A stretch of 64,000 nucleotides of DNA, taken from positions 3,295,601-3,359,600 of the forward strand of contig WBMW01005650.1 of the NCBI GenBank assembly GCA_013396635.1, given 5' to 3'. Origin of the DNA: Penelope pileata. Lineage: Eukaryota; Chordata; Aves; Galliformes; Cracidae. Position 1 is the stretch's first letter, and every line of letters begins with the position of its first letter. The position numbers and the translations under genes were made by a program. The notes beneath the pieces were generated by a model. It worked only from the letters and a program-made list of their open reading frames with translations. It searched no databases and was not told where the DNA came from. Positions 10,039 to 21,180 of the stretch are shown here, piece by piece.

Positions 10039-13000
10039 CCTGCATCATTACTCCCTTATCCCCCCTGTTCCCCATCAACTCACAGGCCTCTGTGCTTCCT
10101 TTAAAAATAAAAACGTGCACATGGGTGCAAAAGCTTGATGCAGAGCATAATGGGGATCACACCATAAAGGAAGCAAAAACCTCTGTGCACATTGACCTTA
10201 CACTGTGAGCATGCGATAGAAAAACAGAGTCTGGTATCAATGTTCCACCCTGGTCTTTGTCTGAAAACACAGATCTGGAAAGGAAACATGTGGATGTCTC
10301 ATTATTTATATGGCCGAAATCTCTTTCACTTGGCACTTCTGTATGGTTGTAAACTGGATATGTGATACACAAGGATAGAGGTCATATTGCTAGTGTTCAG
10401 GTTTAGTCACATAGCTGTTGTGTGCAGCATTTTATCCTGTAAGCATCGTACAAAACTGCAATGTATACCACCCGGCCCATGAACAGATGAGCAGCCTGGT
10501 GCATTACAGTATGCACGGATTATAAGGGCATACAGACACTTCATTTCTGAATGCTGCCTTTGTCGTTGAAAAACACAGGAACGTTGCACAGTATCATAGT
10601 ATTTTCGGGGTGGCTAAATCATCTGAGTATGAAGCTACAATATACCACAGTCCAAATGTTTAGGTACCATGTCAACACACGATCACTGTGTACTAGGGGG
10701 ATAAAAGGGGCAACAGGCCTTGGGGTTTGGGGCTGTTGCTTTTATTGCTGTGATACTTTGCAAAAGCTTGATGTTCTGCAGAGGAAAAAAAATTCAAAAA
10801 AAATCACCTGATCGTGATGTTGGAAAGGTGCCAAGCCCATCTGAGGTCCAAATCTATATGTACATAAAAAGCAGGAAGCAGTCTTAAAAGGAAATGCTAA
10901 TTAGCTTCCTGGGATTTCAAATTTTAAAAGCTTCTGTGATTGAATTTATTTTAGCAATTCTTTCTTTAAGGAATGTGAAAATTGGCCCTACAGTTGAGAC
11001 TTCAAACAAAACAGGATGAAGAAGCAAAATCCCTGGCAATATTGCTTATTGCACTCAATATGATTATAGTCATACATTGAGGATTGATCGATAAAAGAGA
11101 ATTATACATCAGTATAATGACTATAAAAGTAAAATGACTTCTGGTCAACTTTATCAAAATACTTACAAAAGCTGGAAGAGAATTAGCAATATTAAATAAA
11201 GAACAACCAGCAGTTTGAATAAGGGGACAAGAAATGGGTTCTCAGTGGCAAGAGTACTATGATTTTTACATTGGATGGAGCATAAATTAAAATCTTCTGC
11301 ATTATTAACAACAGTGAACACGTCCTTTGGGGCACAGACTGTAATGAAAGTTCACATTTGAATTAAAGCATGGATGCTGCTGAACAGAGACAAAAAGAGT
11401 AAGGCAGGAAAACACCCAGAACATTTATGAAGAACAAGGGATGGCAAACACAGCGCTCATTTGCAAAAGAGGACAGAAAAAGTACAAGAGTTAGCAACAC
11501 CATTTTTTTACCCATAGGATTATCATACCTACAAGAACTATCTCTGAACAAATTTGCTGTTAACACTACTAAGTTATAAAAAACTTCCAATATGCAGCAG
11601 CTCCTTCTGAAGCATCCAGTGAGCCCTCCTGTACCCAGGACCAGGTGCTTAAGGCAGGTACGTGCAGAGGAGCCTTCATAAATTCAGGCATCTATGGTTT
11701 CATGTTTCTATCATTTTGTGACAGCACCTTTAATTCCATGCTGCTCTCCAGGAGAGACAGTTTGCCATTTTCCTGGAAGCAGCCATCTTGCTAAATGCCA
11801 ACAGTAAAAGTACAAATGCAGGACAAAAGCGTGTTTACTTCAGATCAACTTTCCAGTTGCTGCAGTATCAATTTAATATTCTAGCAACCATTGGGCCTAA
11901 TAGCTGAGTGCATGGGACATCACAGATATTAAAATTTCTACTAGCTAAAATTCTTCTGGATGTTCAACCAGGCTAGCAGCATTATGCAAACTTCCTACCA
12001 GTCTTTCACCTTGCCCTTATTATGAAAATTATGCATTTTGTCATGCTTATGCAGAAGGGCTGCTTTCAACTACAGGCTCAGAAACACCAATTTTAAACAC
12101 TTTAATTTTTAATGCAGGTCTTGTTTCATAGAGGTGACAAATGCCAGTTACAATTCTGTATTCTTAGATTCTGGAGTAGAGCAAAGTCAGTTTGCTCCCT
12201 TGAACTTCCAGAGCGCATGAAATAGCCAATCCATTTAATAACACAGAAATGGGTTTAACCCAACAAGGGTGGATGAGACCCACTGTAAGTGCACGGCCAG
12301 GGCCATCAGCCTGGTCCACGTTTACCATTTCTCTTCCCCAAGGATACATCAAGAGAGCTCATGGGATTGCAGGAACTTCTGAGCTCCTGAAAGCAACAGA
12401 GAACACAGCTAGGAATAACAGACACCATAAACTCATGGAGCTTATTTTAAAATAAGTTAGCAGGATCTAGAGCCAACTGGAAGTAGTTTTGTGAAGGGCT
12501 ACAGGAGACTATGGAAACAAAGCATCTGTGCCCAAAGGTACCACAGAAGGCCGAGACTTCAGAGCTGCACCTCGATAGCTCCTGCAGAGAATCAGGAGGA
12601 TTAGCAGCACCTTGTTTATTGCACTGAGCACTACAGCCCCGAGGAGAGACCAGCTCAATTTATCCAGTGGGAGAAGTTGCCTAAGGGAACAATTTAGTCC
12701 TTAAAAATAGACATTAATAAAAAATTTAGTGCCTTCTGATTGTTTTGGCTTATAAGCAGCCTGACAAATACTTTGTGGAAGATATAGAAGATGTGGCTGT
12801 GCAAATATTAAGAATTTCCAAATTAAATATTTAGGATTTAATATTTTTACTAAAATCCTCTGTAGAGAAAAACGTTAAGAATAAAATTCAGGGAAACATA
12901 AAAAGAAAGGAGGAAGGCATACATTTAGGAAACATTCAGAGAAACATAGTCTGAAATTACCTTTGTATTTGAAGTACTGGAGATGACATTTAAAGGATTT

Positions 13001-15403
13001 TCCCAAAAATTAGGCAACACATAAGATTGGGTTTCCTGATACACGTTCTTGTGTGAATGGAAATCAAATTCTTAACAGCTATTCTATAACATAGTTTGCT
13101 CTTGATTTCCAACACACATGTATCTCTTTAAGGTATGTTTAAGCCTGTTTTCACAATAGAGGAGGTCAAGATAGGAATATAGATTAACCTCCCAGTTGTT
13201 CTGCCATTTGGCTTGTATTTAAATCTACTATTTGTTGCCATGAAGCAGTCTTTTGAAAGATGATCACTGTACCTGAAATGTAGATAGTTATAAAAATGGC
13301 ATTAATTTGCTTAGACCGAGAGATTTTCACAGGAGAGCAACTAGCAGAAAACATTATGAAAATGTCCAAGAGGACTGGTAATTGAGTTGATTAGTATGAC
13401 CTTGGTTATGAAGGTAATAGAAGAGTGAACGGTGCTTAGACTGAGTTATAACCCTGATACCATGCTGGAGATGTAGCGAGGTCTGTAATTTGTTCAGGGT
13501 GAGTCCCACAGCCCTGCTCTCCCTGCCAGGGCGATGCCCCCAGAGCTGCAGGACTCGGCTCCTGCCCAGCACAGCCAGCGCAGCTCAGCATCAGCACTTG
13601 CTGCTGCAAGACCCTTGCTGTACAAGGTTTCTTGATGAATTAGGCAAATGAAAAATGTATTTTTAAAAAACTTTAGTAACGGAAGCTTTTGTTTCAGAGC
13701 AGATGATCCATATATTGATAAATTAAACTCCACACCAAACGTATCTGCCTTTATCTAAATGCCAGCCCATCCAATCACGACGTTCTGGCGTTGCTGTTGA
13801 ACCCACCACATTTTGACCCTGCAATACCTCCAGAAAGGCTCTGACAAAAGTAAAGGTTTGTCCCACAGACTGGGAGCTCTATTTGTTCAGAAACTGATTC
13901 AGCCAAAGACCTGAATGTTGGAGTGCTCTGTCTTTCTTCCATTAACCTATCTGTAATTATTTAAGTATATTTTAAGTGGCTTAACTTAAAGTACAGGGGA
14001 AGAAAAAACAGCAACAACAAAACCCCAAACCCACCACCACAAAACAATTAGACAAAGAAAGTAGGGAAACAAAATTCTAATAGCTGTACTTTGTATTCAT
14101 GCCCCTGCTGGTAAACCTGGATGCGATATAAATTATCTATAAGGCATCCGCAGAATATGAGCTTTGAGAAGAGACTACTCAACAAAAGAAGATATAGAAG
14201 CTCTGTGAGTAATCTTTAAATACTAAACATCATAAAATATATTTAAAAAAAAAAACAACCCACAAGCCATGGAGAGGACCAAAAGTGATGTCTTCAAAGT
14301 CAGCATAATTTAAATATTACCACTTTGCTTCTTCCCCTGACAAGCTGTCTTGCTATTTTATTGCAGGTTTTACAAACAAACAACTGGTCAAGGTTCCCTA
14401 GAAGGAAAACACTGACATAAAAGATTCAATTAAACTGAAATTACTCAGTTCAGCCTTTGTGTGTCCAAAGGAAACTGCTTTACTAGGAAACCAGACACAG
14501 ATACTCAGCTAAAAATTGACACACATTGGACCTGTGATTTCAGACCTTATTTCCCTACAGAGTACAAATCAGTGCTCTTTTGATTCCACAGCTAACAGGA
14601 TGCCATCCTACTCTTCTTCTGAGGAAGTCTGAGAGGGTGCAAGGAGCTTAGGAAAGAATTTTGTATTTTCTCTTAGAAATTCAAAATATTTCATTTTTTC
14701 CTCATTATATATATACAAAGAAGTGAAGTCAGAAAATAAGCCAAGACATCTAAGGAAAACTGTAATCTCAGTAATATTCCAAAAATAACCACTTCAAGGC
14801 TGTGGGGAAAAGGCAGGTTTTGTGCATCTGAATGCTTTAGAAACTTGCAAAAACATACAGCTCCAAAATCAGGTGTTATGTATTCAGCTCTCATTTTGCA
14901 GAGCTAAAATCAAACTGAATATTTAATTCTAAGTATAAACTAATGACCTGATCCGGAATCATGTAGCATGAAGACAGATTACTGTTGGCATTCAGAGTCC
15001 CACCGAAATCCCTGGGATATTGTGTGAGCAGAGCAGCCTGCCTGCGTGCCACACGATGCTAAATCAGAGCTAGAAAAAATAATGCTGAAACAGAGTGAGA
15101 TATTAATTCACAGGTACCATATTTAACACCACACTTTCCCTATCATTCCTCTTCTTGTTTTGAAGGTTGGTAGATCCAGATGACATTTCCCACACCCGAA
15201 ACAGTATGCAGGGTTTTCAAGTAATAATGTACTTTCATGATAAAGGTTTACTGTGGAAGGCTTATATCTCAAAATGAAATAAAAACAACTCAAGCCAAAC
15301 CTTGAGTTGTCTGTAAAACTTTGCAAGTGACAAGCAGGGCTTGGGCAAGGACCAGCTTGTGTTTTCCTGCACTGACACTAATTACCACACCACAAACTCT
15401 GGA
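10039..15403. other. Unique non-coding DNA, no gene seen
   Basis: About 5.4 kb of mainly AT-rich unique sequence. Open frames here are all below 90 codons, on both strands and without family features. A stretch at 12700-12860 is dense in ATTAAT/AAATATT motifs. Short purine tracts occur near 13998-14060 and a poly(A) run lies near 14247. A GC-richer patch at 13500-13620 carries overlapping antiparallel frames. No RNA gene or mobile element was recognised. Confidence 0.5.
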
Positions 15404-15441
15404 TGAAATCCTCGCCCCATTGAAGGGACGGGAGCTTTGCC
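15404..15441 (+). repeat. Ancient amniote interspersed repeat fragment, second copy
   Basis: TGAAATCCTCGCCCCATTGA followed by AGGGACGGGAGCTTTGCC aligns without gaps to 1841-1878 of this window and to the remembered reptile/bird repeat arm 'TGAAATCCTGGCCCCATTGA...TTTTGCC'. The second palindrome arm is not recognisable here. The orientation is the same as the first copy. Confidence 0.6.
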
Positions 15442-16499
15442 CCCAGCTCAAGCAACGCCCAGGGTGCACCCTCTCGTGTAGGCTCTGTGCCACAGCCTAA
15501 TGCAATATGCACAGCGAGCCTCATAAGTTTATCATCTCAAAACCCAAAAATTAGTAGGCCAGCTTGTAATCACCCGATCTTTCTCTTTTCATCGTGTTAG
15601 TCAATGTTGCCGAGTACCGAAACCCAAGCGAGCCCCCGCACACCTTCAGCCAGCGCTGACGGTAATTTATTAGTATGCGCTACCCAAATTCAAAGACTTT
15701 CCAAGGAAGTTTGACTGCAGCAGTAGCATTCTGATTTATGAAGCTCGGTTATCATTTTTAAACCACAGCCCTGCACCCAGTCTGACTTGAGTGACAGTGA
15801 CAGATCCCCGGCACGGCTGTCAGGCAGCTCGCGCTGCTCCGTGGCCCCATGTCACTAGCAGTCACAGCCCCACGGCACACAGGTGGCACGAAAGTGTGCC
15901 CACAAGCATCTCATACCAAAATAAACAAACAACAAAAATCTGATTGTAATGAAGGCTTGCACTGCATTCACCATTGCAGAGTTAGAGATTTCAGTCTTGC
16001 AAAGAAAAAAAGACCCCAAACCACCAGAAATCTAACAGCAGACGTGTGACCATATATGTGCTCTTGCATGCCAGCATGGATGTGTGCTGCTTCTAAATTC
16101 AGACGTTGAATGCTCCCTCTCTCCCTACACCATGCCATCGCATTTTCCATAAACCACTTCAGAACATATTTGAACATGCCTACTTAATAGGAGCAAAATG
16201 TCATACAACCAAAACATCCTTCCCATGTGGAGAAAGAACATTCCCCACTGCACACCTACAGTAAACGTGACTAGAGGAGGTACAGGCGGTTACGAAGATC
16301 TAAGGAGTGGAAACACGCCTGTCTGGAGTCCAAAGGAATTACATTAAAGATGCTCAAGTGTCATTTTAAGAGCCTGTACCTTGACATCAAGCAGCCAAAG
16401 ATTCTTTCATGGTCTTTCTTCAAACAAGAAGGTAGAAACACAAGTAGGGATTTTCTTTTATGCTCAGCAAGATAAAAACTGAGTATAAACACTGAAGTA
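15442..16499. other. Unique non-coding DNA with a small CpG-rich patch
   Basis: Between about 15600 and 15670 there are some eight CpG dinucleotides in 75 bp (GCCGAGTACCGAAACCCAAG and following), and CpG is again frequent at 15810-15890. Elsewhere the stretch is AT-rich. Open frames are below 70 codons and overlap antiparallel (15849-16049 +, 15968-16177 -). Confidence 0.5.
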
Positions 16500-16662
16500 T
16501 TTATTCTCATAGCAATCCCATGAAATGCACTGTTATTCCCATTTTACAGATGCGGAACTGAGTCACAGAAAGACGAGCTGCCTTACGGTTATAAAGGTGG
16601 CTTAGAAAAATAAGCTGAAGACTTTGGGTCTGCATCCAGTGTTTGAGCCACAAACCCAGCAT
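16500..16662 (+). mobile_element. MIR: MIR-type SINE relic
   Basis: MIR is a tRNA-derived SINE with a conserved core that was active in early amniotes. The plus strand shows its diagnostic order: TTATTCTCATAGCAATCCCA (core end), CATGAAATGCACTGTTATTC, then CCCATTTTACAGATGCGGAA, CTGAGTCACAGAAAG, then a degraded 'gcctgggttcaaatcca'-like part near 16623 and GAGCCACA near 16645. Both the tRNA-like head and any terminal poly tract are missing. Divergence is high, as expected for this age. It is non-mobile; an L2-type tail is a less likely reading. Confidence 0.8.
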
Positions 16663-17629
16663 TCATCCTTCATAATAAGGTCAGCTTTGCATTCAAAAGC
16701 TACGAAGGTGCTGAAGGAATTCTGTAAATCCTTCTTCTGTAAAAGCTGCTAAAAGCTACATGACATTAAGATGAGAACTGGTAAACCTGGGCTCTAGTAA
16801 CACATCCACTCAAGCAGGCTCCAAAGCAAACGTGGAAAATAGGTGTTTCATAGCTGGGGCAAGGAAGAGAAAAACAAAACGTCTCTGCAAATGATTTTGT
16901 TTGTGAGAGCGATGTACTTTTGCTGAAAGACTGGTGTGTGCAAAAAGGGTATATTTTTGGTATGTCAGCTTCAATTACCAGCAACTGGAGAGTGAAAAGC
17001 GACAGCCTTCTCCCAACGAGCTCTTCCAAAGGAGCTGCCCATCAGAGCAGAGCCCTGCTCCCCGCGTGACCTTTCCTGCTTTGTGGCTGGGCAGGAGGGC
17101 ACCGAGCCATTTTATTTAAGCTCATTTTGAGAAAACTGCTTGTCGGATGTTGATTTCCAGCAGCCGCTGCCCTCCAGGAATACTCACAGCCAGAACTTCC
17201 CTCCATGCTAACAGGATAGATCGGAACCCCTCCACACTTTGCATCTCTTCCTTGCTTGATGCACGTTCGTGACCATTTACACCATTTTGCAGTAAAATGC
17301 TTATGAGAAAGTGGATCCCAGTACCTGTTGCAGGGATTATTACTAAGGGGAATGGCAGAGAGGAAAGCAGAAAGCAGTGCATGAGAACGCTGCAGTGCCT
17401 GGAGCCTCTGCGCTGCAGACAAAGCACAACTTTGGGCAGGATACCCAACACTCTCCATCGGGCAGCTGCTGGGAGCACTCCGTAGCTCGCTCATTGCCTT
17501 GCTGTTTTGTTTTCTCTTTTTAAAGAAAAATTACAGGCTCCCATTTCACTCGCGTGGCTCAGAGGCCCCGTAATCCCCTGTATCCTTGGCTCTGTCACTG
17601 TGCCTGCTGACCCTACAGCGAGCAGGCTC
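16663..17629. other. GC-richer unique DNA with chance ORFs
   Basis: This stretch has the longest open frame of the window (17042-17494, minus, 150 codons). It overlaps a 118-codon frame on the same strand at 17122-17478 and a plus-strand frame at 17297-17485. Three mutually overlapping frames in a stop-poor patch, no domain and no splice or promoter context argue against coding. Confidence 0.5.
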
Positions 17630-17760
17630 TGACCACCAAATGCGAGCAGAATAAATTATCGCTGACACTCCAATATTTAATTATGCAGCTGTCAGAGCGG
17701 CCCTTTCGAAATTCATTTTAATAAAGTGGGAACTTTTTCCTTTCAAGGTTAGAGTCAGGG
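17630..17760. promoter_or_regulatory. Candidate conserved non-coding element with homeodomain and TALE-like sites
   Basis: Within 130 bp lie ATAAATTATCGC, CCAATATTTAATTATGCAGC, CAGCTGTCAG (an E-box joined to a TGACAG site on the minus strand, the Meis/Tgif core) and ATTTTAATAAAG. The mix of TAAT, E-box and TALE motifs with intact CpGs in a CpG-poor setting suggests an enhancer. Motifs are seen; the function is inferred. Confidence 0.3.
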
Positions 17761-18924
17761 GAGTCACCTTCTGTGTCAGGCTGAGGTCTCCACCATGAGC
17801 TTTGCATTCTTCCCCGAGAAGCCTGTCACTTGGCCTGATAGAAGGACCAGATAACGGCCCCGATGTCTATTGGCCTCCCCCGCCCTGCCGGAATGAACAT
17901 CCTTCATTTAAACCCACAATAATGAGGACCTCAAAGTCAGACAGGCAGCCACAAGGGCAGCTCGTCAGGAAAAAAAAATGGCTTCTTATTATAAAATTCA
18001 CTCAATGTTATAGCTGCAATCTAAAAGCAATCATGTTCATCTCACCGTTTTAACTGGTTAACCAGAAATATTTTACATGTTAAAAAATGTGAACAGAAAC
18101 CAAATGTATGAAGCCATGGTAGCCTGTATTTATCTGCACCAAACTTAGACAAGTAGAGGAATACTGCTTTGTGTTTTGTGACAAGCAAAGCATCCGACTA
18201 AACCTTTTTGCCAAATATTTATATGATAATAAATCTGCACACTGAAACTCTTTGTAAACACCCAAAGTATAATACACAACGTATACATACCACAATGCAT
18301 GTGACATATTGACATATGTGCTTTCTGAGATACTGAAATGAAAAGCTGCTGTGTGCACGCACACAGCTATTCACATATACACATGAACATAATGCATTAA
18401 TATGCACATAAAACGACCCCGTGCAGTACAGTGCTGGCCATAAGAAACCTTGCAGAGACTGCTTTAGAATGCGGACATTGCTCAGTTGAGTTCAGATTTG
18501 CAGATCCCTGCTTTTTAAACTTTTGATTTTTTTTCTTGTGCAACTGGGAGAAAAACAATTTTATCATGAACAGCCAAAAAATAAGTGAGCATAATTAACC
18601 TAAGGAAGGAAAGAAAAAAGAAAAAAAAGGAAAAGACCCCCTACATTTATTCCAAATCTTCTTGTTTCTATGTGACAACACATCTAATTTCCAAGGTACA
18701 GTAACGATGTTAATAACAACTTCAGCTTACACGCTATATTTCATCCTGGGTTCCTACGTGCTGTATAAGCACCAGAGATTTAGCTGCACAACATTTTGCC
18801 AAGTATGATTGTACATCTTTTAGAAATGGAGAAGCGAAAAACACATTAATTGTGTATGAGCTGGAAACAGAAGTTCTTAGGGAAGCCTCACATTTGCTCA
18901 TGAGAAAGAAATTAATGGGATCCC
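17761..18924. other. Unique non-coding DNA with a TG/CA inverted repeat
   Basis: Mostly AT-rich. At 18348-18367 GCTGTGTGC and GCACACAGC form two perfect 9-base arms separated by AC. The neighbourhood 18285-18410 is a degenerate CA/TG and AT low-complexity stretch. A purine-rich tract lies at 18605-18636. No gene was recognised. Confidence 0.5.
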
Positions 18925-18990
18925 ATCCCACAGGTGCTAAGCGACCTGTCCCAGGACACAGAGTGAGCCAGAGCCTGACCCAGGAAAAGA
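18925..18990 (+). repeat. Probable MIR/L2-type relic (tail part)
   Basis: AGCGACCTGTCCCAGGACAC followed by AGAGTGAGCCAGAGCCTGAC corresponds to the MIR segment 'aacttgcccaaggtcacacag...gtggcagagcc...gattcgaaccc'. Only this part survives, so the assignment rests on about 50 bases. Confidence 0.5.
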
Positions 18991-19575
18991 AATTCAAGCT
19001 TTTGCAAAAAATGTTTTTGACTTAATTTGCTCCACAGTGAAGTCAAAGCCAAGAGAGAACAATATGACTCACTAGCACAAAACGTTTTATTTTCTGGGTT
19101 CATTAGTACTAATGAAGAACAGGTGTGCGGTACCAGGGGAAATGCTGTGCACAGCAGCTATCCAGCACATTCTGCCCAAGTCATGCCTCAACATTTGGTC
19201 TTTCGCACTTTCCCTGCAAGGGGGTGCACTTTGCATCTTACAAACAAGGCACAAATAAATCACTATCCACAAAACTAGCAACAGAAGGTATGCAATGTAT
19301 AGAAAAAGGGTGAGAGTTCACTCAGGTTTCAGTTTTCCCAGATTTGCAGAGTTGTGCTAGGAGACTTCACATATGAAGATGAAATAGAAGTAGCTCACTT
19401 GCTGGCTGTTTTCAACATGAGGTCAGAATGTCTCACCACAAATTAGGTGCTTTCTATCATCGTTTCCTTCCAATTCTTTTGTTTGCCTCATATTCACCTG
19501 CAATAGCTAATAACACACAGTGGGGCTCATTCCAATCAACATCAGGCACCTAAACAACAGCCTTTGAGCAAATGC
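18991..19575. other. Unique non-coding DNA, no gene seen
   Basis: Overlapping plus and minus frames at 19027-19313 cover the same DNA and show no family features. No repeat was recognised before the remnant that starts near 19576. Confidence 0.5.
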
Positions 19576-19615
19576 TGATGCCTGGTTCTCCTCGTGCCAG
19601 TGGAGTTACCTGCAC
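19576..19615 (+). repeat. Ancient repeat remnant (CCTG-TTCTCCTC / AGTGGAGTTAC motif)
   Basis: ATGCCTGGTTCTCCTCGTGC then CAGTGGAGTTACCTGCACC resembles an old amniote repeat that I remember as 'ggcctgattctcctctcacttacaccagtgtaaatcaggagtaactcc'. The match is short and diverged, so this is tentative. Confidence 0.4.
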
Positions 19616-20929
19616 CTTCAGAGGCTGAGCTGCAATTAACTGAGTTGAATGACCCTTCGGTGGTACCGACCTCACCGAATCTGTATACAAAACAGAGGGG
19701 ACATCTCCCACTACACATGCCTTAAGTAGTGGGAATCTGGGCCTTGGGCAGCTATTTATTAACTGTGCATGAAGTACATAGCCAACAGGAATCCACTTCC
19801 AAGAGGTCTACGCATGTTTCTCAACTATAAATATTAATAACTGCCGCTCTTTTTGTACAGCTTGGGCCAAGATTATCTCCCACTCTTTCTCGCTTTAGAT
19901 CCTCTCACTTTATATTTGCCTATGTAATTTAACTTTGATAGAGACAAATATTATGACACACTGTCTGTATCCCAGCGTGTACAGAGCTAAATGCATCTTC
20001 TCATTGGCCTGGAAGTCACCATGGATGCTTTCTGTATGATAACCATACAACAGGAATTGAAAGTAAAAGCCTCACGAATAAAGAAAATGTGTTTATATCT
20101 ATTATGAGCCTGGGAAATAAGCATCTTAAAATATCATTGTCTTCAATGTGTTTTAATCAGGTAGCTTCAGCTTCACACAAGCACAATACCCTCAAAGGTT
20201 TCCGATGAACACTTCCCTTTGGGCAGCGCAGTTCACCTCCTGGGATATTACACAGTGTTCTTGAGACAATTCTTTTGCTGTAAATCCAAACAGATTTGCT
20301 GAATCCCACTTGTCACAATTACAGAGCAAAACATATATGTATTACATATATATCCTATCAACATTGCATCACGTGCACACACAAACACACCAAACAGCCC
20401 AGCTGAGCGGCTCACGTAAAAGAACAATTGTTGAATGTACAGCACAGCAAAGGCCGTGATTCTAGCTAGGGCAATAACACAGAAAGTGCAAATAAATTCT
20501 GAGTCAACAAGAAGGCTTACACCAACCCGGCATTGGGTGAGTTTTCAGTCCACAAATTCCTTCACAACTGAGTAAGTTTAAAGAAATAAAACTAGATTGA
20601 GCATTGCTTTAATACCTGCTGGTGCAGTTTCCCACACTGCTCACTGGCTTGTTAAATATGAAAAAGATTTGCCTTGCAGTGAGAAATACAGTCACAGATG
20701 GGTTAATTGTTCACTCCTTGGATCTTACCATTTTTATTTTGGTTTAAATATAACCTGTTATTATAACAAGAACACTCCCTGGCCTTGTGTACAGGACTCA
20801 AATATAATCAGCGATATCACACTGTCCCTTAATAGAAGGTGCAATATAAAAAAGATCATTTAAGATGCCAGTAGCTTCCCTCCTGACCCTGCCTGGCTGA
20901 GAGGCAAATTGCATTAGAAAATGACATGC
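19616..20929. other. Unique non-coding DNA, no gene seen
   Basis: AT-rich sequence. AT/CA low complexity occurs at 20330-20395 (ATATATGTATTACATATATA, then CACACACAAACACACC). The 88-codon plus frame at 20597-20863 has no recognisable domain. Confidence 0.5.
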
Positions 20930-21180
20930 CATTCATCTCAGGAGTAGTTGCAGGAACATTTAGCTAATTAAATGATTAATAAATTTAACACTGCTTTATA
21001 ATTTCATTTAGCCGTGTTGGAAATCACACGGTGCACTGCGTGTGCACCGAATGAGATTAGGTGGGAGTTGTGGGTTTCACCGGCTGCCCTGGTAATTGAG
21101 ATTAGTCTATTACTACAGTGACCTTTTTAACTTTTATATTCTCTTGTTAAAGTGAAATAAAATTTTATTCACTTTTAAGG
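20930..21180. promoter_or_regulatory. Candidate conserved non-coding element with GTGCAC inverted repeat
   Basis: The stretch combines a homeodomain-site cluster (GCTAATTAAATGATTAATAA near 20962) with an inverted repeat: CGGTGCAC at 21029-21036 and its reverse complement GTGCACCG at 21042-21049, five bases apart. Further TAATT and TTAAAGTG motifs follow. CpGs are retained around the inverted repeat although the flanks are CpG-poor. Regulatory function is inference. Confidence 0.35.

Noticed and set aside
17042..17494. Longest ORF of the window (150 codons, minus strand) as a gene
   Set aside because: Two other long frames overlap it, one on each strand. The patch is GC-rich and stop-poor, no domain is recognised, and no splice or promoter context supports it.
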